Shown here in pieces: positions 1-5,700 of a stretch of 11,009 bases of DNA. Source of the stretch: Deltaproteobacteria bacterium (GTDB lineage Bacteria; Bdellovibrionota_F; JAHFAK01). Position 1 is the first letter of the stretch, and the number at the start of each line of letters is the position of its first letter. Both the position numbers and the translations under genes were made by a program. Under the pieces are notes generated by a model that ran no database searches, was not told the DNA's origin, and worked only from the letters and a program-made list of their open reading frames with translations. The stretch is taken from contig JAHFAK010000019.1 of NCBI GenBank assembly GCA_023250585.1, positions 6,846 through 17,854 on the forward strand, given 5' to 3'.

Positions 1-7
1 TTGCATG

Positions 8-1837
8 TCATTCAACGGTTACACTCTTCGCCAAATTCCTCGGCTGATCAATATCTGTTCCACGAAAATCAGCAATATAATATGCAAGAAGCTGAAGTGG
101 AACTACCGTGAGAAGCGGATAAAATAATTCATCAATTGGAGGAACACTCATATAGGCTTTACTCAAGGACATAAGCTTTTCATCTCGTTCTGTTCCCAAA
201 GAAATGATAATGCCTTCTCGTGATTTTACTTCTTCAAGATTTGAAAGCGTTTTTTGATAATAACGATCTCTCGGCGCAATCACTACAACGGGCATTTCTT
301 CATCTATAAGCGCAATTGGTCCATGCTTCATCTCGCCAGCCGCGTATCCTTCAGCATGTATATACGAAATTTCTTTGAGCTTTAATGCGCCTTCAAGAGC
401 AATAGGAAAATTATTTCCTCTGCCTAAATACAAAAAGTCTCGATAATTAAAAAATTCTCGCGCAATTTCTTGTATTGCAGAATCATTGCCGAGTATTTGG
501 TTAATTGCTCCAGGAATTTTCAGAAGTTCTTCGACATATTTAGTAGTCATGTGATGATCTTTTCCATTGATCTCTTGACGTAAAAAAAGAGCAATAGCAG
601 CAAGACACATGAGCTGCGCGGTAAATGCCTTTGTCGAGGCAACTCCAATTTCAGGACCTGCATCGGTGAAAATAGTGTAATCGGATTTTCGATCAATAGT
701 ACTTTCACGAACATTACAAATAGAAACTATTTTTGCTCCGCGTGCCCGTGCTTCCATTAAGGCGCCAATCGTGTCAATAGTTTCGCCGGACTGAGAAATT
801 AAAAGCATCACGGTATGCTTATCTATAATAGGATTTCGATAGCGAAACTCACTCGCAAGATCGACTTCCGTATGAAGCCCACATAAATTTTCAATGAAAA
901 ATTTTCCGACAAGGCCGGCATGATATGAAGTTCCACAGGCAACAATAACAATTCTTGAGATGTTCTGGATTTCTTCTTTTGCAAGAGGAAAATCCCGCAA
1001 ATTAATTCGAAACCGTTCATTATCAACTATATCGGAAAGGGTATCAGCCAAAGCACGAGGCTGCTCAAAGATTTCTTTTTTCATAAAATGTTTATAGCCT
1101 TCTTTTTCCGCAAGCGTTGGATTCCAACTAGTTTCCTTAACTTCTTTGGTAATTTTTTTTCCTGAAAAATCGGTAATGGTGCATCCTGAATTCGAAACTA
1201 CGCCCATTTCATTATCCTCTAAGATAATAAAACGATTCGTATGCCTGATGATTGCAGATATATCAGATGCAACTAACATTTCATCTTTCCCAAGACCAAT
1301 AATCAAAGGATTTAAGTTTTTCGCGATAAAAAGTTGATCTTCAGCTCCTTTAATGATGATGGCAAGCGCGAATGCTCCTTCGACCGCAGCTAACGATTTT
1401 TGAACAGCCTGCATGGGAGTCAGCCCCTCATCGAGCTTTGAATGAATCAAAACAGCAAGCACTTCTGTATCGGTTTCAGAAACAAATTCATATCCCTTTT
1501 TAATGAGTTCTTGCTTTAACTCAGCATGGTTTTCAATAATTCCATTATGAACAAGTGCCACACGAGGTGTGCGATGAGGATGCGCATTCACATCAGTTGG
1601 TCGTCCATGCGTTGCCCAACGAGTATGTCCAATTGCAAGTTTCCCGCATGTTCTCTGTCCCACGAGTTTTTTCTCGAGTTCTATTATCTTTCCTTTTGTT
1701 TTGATAACCTCAATTGAATGATCTTGAAAATAGGCAATTCCTGAAGAATCATATCCTCGATATTCGAGTTTCTTTAACCCTTCTACGACAACATCTTTTG
1801 CTTCTTTTGGGCCCACATATCCAACAATGCCGCACAT
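8..1837 (-). CDS. glmS: Glutamine--fructose-6-phosphate aminotransferase (isomerizing), GlmS
   Basis: Converts fructose-6-phosphate and glutamine to glucosamine-6-phosphate and glutamate, the first committed step to UDP-GlcNAc for peptidoglycan and outer-membrane sugars; cytoplasmic. The 609 residues match the usual family length. Cys2 (MCGIVGYVG) is the class II glutaminase nucleophile after Met removal. HTRWATHGRP (71-80), HNGIIENH (97-104) and the ETDTEV segment (121-126) belong to the same domain. Two SIS sugar-isomerase domains follow: CGTSYHAG (301-308), SQSGETIDT (348-356), ASTKAFTAQ (400-408) and, in the second, an ALEGALKLKE stretch. The canonical tail LAKSVTVE carries the isomerase lysine. 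The ATG at 1835-1837 has an AAGGAG Shine-Dalgarno (1845-1850) seven bases upstream. It is transcribed alone leftward. No glmS ribozyme is evident in the 198-bp upstream gap, which holds a 124-bp repeat instead. Nothing looks broken. Confidence 0.98.
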   Translation of the reverse strand: MCGIVGYVGPKEAKDVVVEGLKKLEYRGYDSSGIAYFQDHSIEVIKTKGKIIELEKKLVGQRTCGKLAIGHTRWATHGRPTDVNAHPHRTPRVALVHNGIIENHAELKQELIKKGYEFVSETDTEVLAVLIHSKLDEGLTPMQAVQKSLAAVEGAFALAIIIKGAEDQLFIAKNLNPLIIGLGKDEMLVASDISAIIRHTNRFIILEDNEMGVVSNSGCTITDFSGKKITKEVKETSWNPTLAEKEGYKHFMKKEIFEQPRALADTLSDIVDNERFRINLRDFPLAKEEIQNISRIVIVACGTSYHAGLVGKFFIENLCGLHTEVDLASEFRYRNPIIDKHTVMLLISQSGETIDTIGALMEARARGAKIVSICNVRESTIDRKSDYTIFTDAGPEIGVASTKAFTAQLMCLAAIALFLRQEINGKDHHMTTKYVEELLKIPGAINQILGNDSAIQEIAREFFNYRDFLYLGRGNNFPIALEGALKLKEISYIHAEGYAAGEMKHGPIALIDEEMPVVVIAPRDRYYQKTLSNLEEVKSREGIIISLGTERDEKLMSLSKAYMSVPPIDELFYPLLTVVPLQLLAYYIADFRGTDIDQPRNLAKSVTVE

Positions 1838-1844
1838 CGGAATT

Positions 1845-1850
1845 CTCCTT
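1845..1850 (-). promoter_or_regulatory. Ribosome binding site of glmS
   Basis: Minus strand reads AAGGAG followed by a seven-base spacer to the ATG at 1837. This is a near-consensus Shine-Dalgarno and fixes the start that yields the required N-terminal Cys2. Confidence 0.8.
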
Positions 1851-1873
1851 TCATATCATTAATTCAAGCGCTA

Positions 1874-1902
1874 CTTATACTAAGTTGCATTCAAAATGAT
1901 AA
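1874..1902 (-). promoter_or_regulatory. Candidate glmS promoter overlapping the 124-bp repeat
   Basis: On the minus strand TTATCA (1897-1902) and TATAAG (1874-1879) are separated by 17 bases, four and five matches to the sigma70 consensus. The -10 lies about 36 bases before the glmS ATG, leaving a short leader that contains the Shine-Dalgarno. The -35, the spacer and half of the -10 lie inside the inverted-repeat element at 1877-2000. Predicted by eye only; in AT-rich DNA such matches can be fortuitous. Confidence 0.4.
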
Positions 1903-2000
1903 ACGTCGGCAAGGAGAAGGCGACGCAAACGTACGTAATGAGTACGTTGAGAAGCCAACGACGAAGCCAACGCAGTTAGCGTTTGCATGCAACTTAGTAT
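1877..2000. repeat. 124-bp non-coding inverted-repeat element, copy 1
   Basis: The ends are a perfect 14-bp inverted repeat, ATACTAAGTTGCAT (1877-1890) and ATGCAACTTAGTAT (1987-2000). At the exact centre is a second dyad, AACGTAC (1928-1934) and GTACGTT (1942-1948), around GTAATGA. The two arms between are both purine-rich on the plus strand and therefore not complementary to each other. They contain CAAGGAG (1910-1916) and CGACGAAGCCAACG (1959-1972). A further pairing, GCAAACG (1925-1931) with CGTTTGC (1980-1986), could compete with the central hairpin. No reading frame is apparent. It fills most of the gap between glmS and the DMT gene. A second element of the same length and design lies at 10247-10370. 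It resembles a MITE/REP-like or structured-RNA element; the family is not recognised. Confidence 0.8.
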
Positions 2001-2035
2001 TACCTATGTAAGAAGCCACCATACGAAAAAGTTTT

Positions 2036-2476
2036 CTATACATCAACATTCTTTTTTAAAAATCTCGTAAGAAAAAGCCCTATAATAATTAATACTATTC
2101 CTATCATCTGATACATCATAGAGTGTATCTTGCCAAATACCGCATCAATAATTGAACCCATAATAATTTGGCCGCTGATGATCAAGGCCGTTGACTTCAT
2201 AACGCCGAGCTTAGGGATAACCACGGTGAATAATACTCCGATAAAAACACCAATTACTCCTCCAAAATAGCTATACAACGGTGGTTCTTGAACATGCGAA
2301 AAGAAACTAAATCCATCGGATAATGCAACCAAGAGAAGAAGAAAAAGAAAACCTCCACAATGATTCCAGAAAGAAGCATTCATTGCTGAGGTAGTAACCC
2401 CTATTCTCGATATAAAGACACGATTAATGGCTAGAAAAATTCCCGCAATAAATGAAAGAAAAAGAGCGTATAGCAT
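2036..2476 (-). CDS. YdcZ/DUF606-type DMT-superfamily membrane protein, second of tandem pair
   Basis: A 146-residue, strongly hydrophobic protein with about five membrane helices. The pattern is that of the DUF606/YdcZ branch of the drug/metabolite transporter superfamily: a glycine-bearing first helix (AGIFLAINRVF), a central YFGGVIGVFIGV segment, then LGVMKSTALIISGQI followed by IIDA and a last helix ending in basic residues. Family members occur as short half-size proteins, often encoded in pairs. The ATG (2474-2476) is three bases after the stop of the preceding homologue, and an AGGGAAA ribosome site lies within that gene's last codons, so translation is probably coupled. An inner-membrane heterodimer with the neighbour is a reasonable inference. 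The substrate is unknown. It is the last gene of the leftward series, and no classical hairpin-plus-T terminator follows. Confidence 0.8.
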   Translation of the reverse strand: MLYALFLSFIAGIFLAINRVFISRIGVTTSAMNASFWNHCGGFLFLLLLVALSDGFSFFSHVQEPPLYSYFGGVIGVFIGVLFTVVIPKLGVMKSTALIISGQIIMGSIIDAVFGKIHSMMYQMIGIVLIIIGLFLTRFLKKNVDV

Positions 2477-2479
2477 AGA

Positions 2480-2914
2480 TTATTTCCCTAAAAAAAGAAT
2501 GCAGAAAGAACCACTGATGATAAAGAGAAGTTCAATAAGTTGGATCGAAGATATGGTTTTTCTTTCCATACCAAAAAATCCAAAAGCATCGATGATTAAT
2601 GAACAAACAATTTGGCCAATAAGGATCATAATCATCGTTCCTGAAATACCAAGAGACGTATTGATAGCTTTATTTGCACATATCACAATAAAAGCTCCAA
2701 AAATTCCACTAGAATATGATACAAATGGGGCTTTTGTCGCAGTGTCTTTTTTCTTGCGAACAAAAGTAATCAACAAGAATCCAGAAACAATCATTCCAAT
2801 AAAATGGGCAATAAAAGATGATAAGACAGGGGTACTAAACGCAGCTAACTGCCCATTCATAAAAAATGTAATGGCTATAAGAACACCACAAAGAAATGAA
2901 AGAATACCATACAT
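2480..2914 (-). CDS. YdcZ/DUF606-type DMT-superfamily membrane protein, first of tandem pair
   Basis: A 144-residue membrane protein homologous in layout to its downstream neighbour: FLCGVLIAITFFMNGQLA in the first helix, a short basic loop (VRKKKDTATK), YSSGIFGAFIVI, then LGISGTMIMILIGQI followed by LIIDAFGFFG, and a final hydrophobic helix. The GQI-x(5)-IIDAFG pattern is the most diagnostic of the YdcZ/DUF606 family. About five membrane segments are visible. The ATG at 2912-2914 starts 29 bases after the YceI gene stop (2944) and has no clear Shine-Dalgarno, so it may rely on readthrough from upstream translation. It probably pairs with the downstream protein to form one inner-membrane transporter. 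Substrate unknown. Confidence 0.8.
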   Translation of the reverse strand: MYGILSFLCGVLIAITFFMNGQLAAFSTPVLSSFIAHFIGMIVSGFLLITFVRKKKDTATKAPFVSYSSGIFGAFIVICANKAINTSLGISGTMIMILIGQIVCSLIIDAFGFFGMERKTISSIQLIELLFIISGSFCILFLGK

Positions 2915-2943
2915 ATTTATTGTAGATTACACGGTCGGACTGT

Positions 2944-3591
2944 CTATTTTTTCTCAGGAACTTTTTCGGCATCAGGCTTTTTAACTGCTTCTAAATTGAT
3001 CGTTATCGTAACTTGTTTACCAACAGCCTTTGATAAAAACCCTTCGGTAAGTTTCATCCCAAAATCTTCGCGATTAATTTTCGTCGTCGCACTAACACCG
3101 AGTCGTTTATTCTTCCATTCATCTTCAATGTGTTGTGCACCTACATTGAGTGTTACTTCTTTTGTCGTTGATAAAAGAGTTAAATCGCCCATAACATTAT
3201 AGCAAGTAGTATATTCTTCGTCTTTTTGTTCTTTACTACATTTCACTTTCATTACTTTTTTACCTTTAAAAGTCATTGTTGGAAATTTTTCTGTTTTAAA
3301 AAAGTCATCACTGCGAAGATGGTTATCTCGTTTATCAATTCCCGTATCAATACTCTTGGTATCAATCGTTGCTGTGACTGCTGATTTCAATGGATCTGTC
3401 GTATCCCACTGCAGATCAACATCGTATTTCTTAAATTTCCCTGTCACACTAGAAATACCAAAATGTTTAATCTTAAACCCAATCGTCGTATGCTCTTGAT
3501 CTACAGAATACTTTTCTGCTTTTGCAAACAGTACTCCCGCAAAAAGAAATGTAAGCAAGAATGCTTTTACCTTTAATGCATGCTGATTCAT
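2944..3591 (-). CDS. YceI-family periplasmic lipid-binding-like protein
   Basis: A 215-residue exported protein of the YceI family, beta-barrel lipocalin-like proteins whose characterised members bind polyisoprenoids. A signal peptide is clear: a basic start (MNQHALKVK), a hydrophobic core and an AKA cleavage site before EKYSVD. The mature part shows the family landmarks: TTIGFKIKHFGISSVTGKF near the start, DTKSIDTGIDKRDNHLRSDDFF in the middle (two stretches of that pattern), KFPTMTFKG, MGDLTLLSTTKEVTL and a C-terminal NREDFGM. Two cysteines in the KCSK and TTCY segments could form a disulfide. The tail is charged (KKPDAEKVPEKK). An in-frame ATG 33 bases further upstream (3624) is rejected because the ATG at 3591 has a GGAGG at 3600-3604 and begins the signal peptide exactly. 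It lies between a membrane methyltransferase and two transporter-like genes. Confidence 0.9.
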   Translation of the reverse strand: MNQHALKVKAFLLTFLFAGVLFAKAEKYSVDQEHTTIGFKIKHFGISSVTGKFKKYDVDLQWDTTDPLKSAVTATIDTKSIDTGIDKRDNHLRSDDFFKTEKFPTMTFKGKKVMKVKCSKEQKDEEYTTCYNVMGDLTLLSTTKEVTLNVGAQHIEDEWKNKRLGVSATTKINREDFGMKLTEGFLSKAVGKQVTITINLEAVKKPDAEKVPEKK

Positions 3592-3599
3592 ATAATAAA

Positions 3600-3604
3600 C
3601 CTCC
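3600..3604 (-). promoter_or_regulatory. Ribosome binding site deciding the YceI start
   Basis: GGAGG on the minus strand, eight bases before the ATG at 3589-3591. It favours this start over the in-frame ATG at 3624. Confidence 0.8.
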
Positions 3605-3652
3605 GTGGTATATTTAAAATTCATTTTTAGGATAATCCTTTATTTGTAAACG

Positions 3653-4231
3653 TCAAGGGAGCGGAAAGAAAAATTGTGGAACTTTTTTCTGATATGCTTT
3701 ATACGTCTCACCAAAACGCAAGACTAATTCTTTTTCCTCAAAAAATGAACACACATAAAAACCAATGAAAAGATATAAAGAAACCACAAGATAACTATAA
3801 TAGCCGGTGAGTAATCCCACACCAAAGAAAAATAAGATAAGCTCTCCATAGCGTGGATGGCGGGCATACTTATAAATTCCATGAGTAACCAACGTATCGT
3901 GGGATTTTTTTTCTTTTAGTTCCGCAAGGCAAATAAGCCGAAATACACCTAATTGTTTGATAATAAAATAATCAATTACCAATGCGGTGAATATAAGAAT
4001 AATTCCTAGTATTTCAAATAAACGATTCGGGGTGAATCGATATTTGACGAGTAACTCCTGATTGACAAAACTAAGGGATCCAATAATTATCCAAAACAAA
4101 CCCAAGCTGAGATATGTAATAATCCGATATGGTAATGACTTTGTTTTAAGCGACACAAAATGAAAAAGCATTAACCACACGGGAATTGGAATAATAAAAG
4201 CAAGTAAGATAGTAAGAATTATTTGAAACAT
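3653..4231 (-). CDS. Isoprenylcysteine carboxyl methyltransferase / PEMT-like membrane methyltransferase
   Basis: A 192-residue integral membrane protein with about five hydrophobic segments (roughly 3-25, 36-55, 72-92, 131-143, 146-163). The C-terminal third has the signature of the ICMT/phospholipid N-methyltransferase superfamily: THGIYKYARHPRYGE (116-130, the RHP-Y core) and EEKELVLRFGETYKAYQKKVPQFF (165-188, EE plus the FG-Y-Y-VP motif), which forms the S-adenosylmethionine pocket. Bacterial members of this type are widespread and mostly without a known substrate; lipids or isoprenoid compounds are candidates. The ATG (4229-4231) follows the ATPase stop by 12 bases and uses AGGGA (overlapping that stop) as ribosome site, so the two are probably co-transcribed. 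A YceI protein, a family known for isoprenoid binding, lies directly downstream; a shared lipid role is inference only. Confidence 0.8.
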   Translation of the reverse strand: MFQIILTILLAFIIPIPVWLMLFHFVSLKTKSLPYRIITYLSLGLFWIIIGSLSFVNQELLVKYRFTPNRLFEILGIILIFTALVIDYFIIKQLGVFRLICLAELKEKKSHDTLVTHGIYKYARHPRYGELILFFFGVGLLTGYYSYLVVSLYLFIGFYVCSFFEEKELVLRFGETYKAYQKKVPQFFFPLP

Positions 4232-4243
4232 AGTTTTATTTCC

Positions 4244-5536
4244 CTACGTTTGAAGAAGCCATTTTTCTAGAGAAAGATAGTGAATATGATAGTAAGCGTC
4301 TATTACTTCTTCATGCGTATAATCTTCTGTGATGACGAGACCTTCTGTTAATTTAAATTCCTTCATTGCTTTGAGAAGACTACGAAGTTCTCTTTCTTTT
4401 GTTTTAGGATGATGAATATTCCAACAAACTTGTAAAAGACTCACGACATTGAGCCCTTCTTTAACAACAAAATCAACCTCTTTATGAGATTCATCTTTCC
4501 AGTAGAATATTTCAAGAAGTGGATTCAAAGCTTTTCTTCTCATGAGTTCTATAAAAACAAGATTCTCTAGAATGGGGCCAGACGTATCCATAAAACGAAA
4601 ACCAATTGCATTTGCAAGCCCAGGATCGATGCTATAGATTTTTTTTGGGCTTTTAATTTGTTCTCTATATTTATATGAAAATCTATTGATAAAAAAAATA
4701 AGATATACCTGCTCGAAAAAGCGAGAAAATTTTTCTATGGTCTCTTGTGAGAGACCAAGAAATTTTTCTAGAGCATTATAACTGCTGAGTGCCGCAGGAT
4801 TCGTGAGATAATACTTCGCGAGATTTTTCAGATCATTGATTTTCCGTACTTTGAACCGTTTAACTACATCTTTTGTAATGATATCGTCAAAGTAGTTGAG
4901 TAAAATCTCTTTTTTTTGATCTTTCAAAACAACCTCAGGAAATCCCCCATATGCAACATAGTCATGCATATAACTCTTTATGCCATCACTATTTTCTATA
5001 GGACAGTTATGAAATTGCAGATATTCAATAAAAGACAATGGAAATACCTGAAATGAAAGATGTCTTCCCGTAAGAAGCGTGCCCAATTCATCACTCAAGA
5101 GTTTTGCATTAGAACCTGAAACAACAACATGTGCTTTGTCTAACTCGTGTATTGAGCGTACCCATCGCTCCCATCCTTCGATTTCCTGAATTTCATCTAA
5201 AAAAATAATTGGTTTTCCTGAAGGCTTAATATACTCAATATATGTTTCATAGATTTGTTGGAGTAACGAAAGATTCAATTCAGTAAAACGTGGATCCTCA
5301 AAATTTACAAATAAAAATCGTGTCCTCTCCCATCCATTCTTCATCAAAAATTCCATCGTTTGTTTCATGATAAACGATTTACCGCTTCTCCGTGAACCGG
5401 TGATAGTAACGATTTGACCGGTCTCGATAAAACCTTTTAGTTTATGAACATACGAAGGACGAAATATCCCTGTTTTTAAATCATGCTCCCAAAGATTCCA
5501 ATCATGCAATATTCTTATTATTTCCTTATTTTGCAT
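4244..5536 (-). CDS. AAA_14 / DUF4143 family ATPase
   Basis: A 430-residue member of a large prokaryotic ATPase family with an N-terminal AAA domain and a C-terminal DUF4143 domain; no function is established for most members. Visible features: Walker A GSRRSGKS (47-54), FVNFEDPR (76-83), Walker B IIFLDEIQEI (110-119), a sensor-like VVVSGSNAKLLS (137-148), then LLTGRHLSFQVFPLSFIEYL (154-173) and YGGFPEVV (196-203), all typical. The C-terminal part has ENLVFIELMRRK (324-335), EVDFVVKEG (353-361) and SLLQVCW (366-372), an arrangement like a PD-(D/E)xK nuclease core, although family members are often inactive there. The ATG has no Shine-Dalgarno. TATAAT lies four bases ahead of it, and a perfect 32-bp palindrome lies just beyond. 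The methyltransferase gene follows 12 bases downstream. These genes are commonly patchily distributed and mobile. Confidence 0.88.
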   Translation of the reverse strand: MQNKEIIRILHDWNLWEHDLKTGIFRPSYVHKLKGFIETGQIVTITGSRRSGKSFIMKQTMEFLMKNGWERTRFLFVNFEDPRFTELNLSLLQQIYETYIEYIKPSGKPIIFLDEIQEIEGWERWVRSIHELDKAHVVVSGSNAKLLSDELGTLLTGRHLSFQVFPLSFIEYLQFHNCPIENSDGIKSYMHDYVAYGGFPEVVLKDQKKEILLNYFDDIITKDVVKRFKVRKINDLKNLAKYYLTNPAALSSYNALEKFLGLSQETIEKFSRFFEQVYLIFFINRFSYKYREQIKSPKKIYSIDPGLANAIGFRFMDTSGPILENLVFIELMRRKALNPLLEIFYWKDESHKEVDFVVKEGLNVVSLLQVCWNIHHPKTKERELRSLLKAMKEFKLTEGLVITEDYTHEEVIDAYYHIHYLSLEKWLLQT

Positions 5537-5540
5537 AATA

Positions 5541-5546
5541 ATTATA
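5541..5546 (-). promoter_or_regulatory. TATAAT -10-like hexamer abutting the ATPase start
   Basis: The minus strand carries a perfect TATAAT only four bases before the ATG at 5536. If used, transcription would begin at or within the first codon, meaning a leaderless message, which fits the absence of a Shine-Dalgarno. No matching -35 is seen: its place falls within the 32-bp palindrome. It may instead be a chance AT-rich match. Confidence 0.35.
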
Positions 5547-5549
5547 CGC

Positions 5550-5581
5550 TATTCGGTAAAAATAGCTATTTTTACCGAATA
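5550..5581. promoter_or_regulatory. Perfect 32-bp palindrome upstream of the ATPase gene
   Basis: Each half reads TATTCGGTAAAAATAG, and the second half is its exact reverse complement with no central spacer. It begins 14 bases upstream of the AAA_14/DUF4143 ATG and covers the -35/spacer zone of the TATAAT there. It lacks a loop, which argues for a DNA site (dimer or tetramer operator, or cruciform) over an ordinary terminator. Likely an operator for the ATPase gene or a recognition site for its product; both are inference. Confidence 0.75.
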
Positions 5582-5700
5582 TACTGCACTCTAATCGGAA
5601 TAGCAAGGACAAACTGGCAGTATTTTTATTTATTTATAAATATTATATAATATATTGCATTAAATATTTCGCGGGGTATATATGTTTCAATTTAAATATC
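5582..5700. other. AT-rich intergenic stretch without a gene
   Basis: Between the 32-bp palindrome and the helicase stop codon. A 7-bp inverted repeat (ATACTGC at 5581-5587, GCAGTAT at 5617-5623, 29-base spacer) and a run of A/T with a 14-bp AT-only palindrome (around 5640-5655) are visible. No reading frame or terminator for the leftward helicase operon is convincing. Confidence 0.5.

Noticed and set aside
1838-2035. glmS ribozyme-type riboswitch before glmS
   Set aside because: The gap is dominated by the 124-bp inverted-repeat element, and I could not find the ribozyme's conserved core by eye; a covariance search would settle it.
2427-2984. A 185-codon open frame on the plus strand antisense to the two DMT genes
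   Set aside because: It overlaps two clearly recognisable membrane-protein genes on the other strand, shows no family features, and has the mirror-image composition expected of a shadow frame.
3592-3624. Upstream in-frame ATG that would lengthen the YceI protein by 11 residues
   Set aside because: The start at 3591 has a GGAGG at ideal distance and opens directly with a normal signal peptide; the extension would put polar residues before it.
3629-3639. AGGATAATCCT small palindrome between the methyltransferase and YceI genes
   Set aside because: Only five paired bases each side, with no T-run or other support; likely fortuitous.
5581-5623. 7-bp inverted repeat ATACTGC/GCAGTAT followed by T-rich sequence, as a rho-independent terminator
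   Set aside because: The stem is short with a 29-base loop, and the T-rich side faces the plus strand, where no gene is transcribed into it.
5640-5655. AT-only palindrome in the helicase-ATPase gap
   Set aside because: Made solely of A and T in a very AT-rich stretch, so expected by chance.
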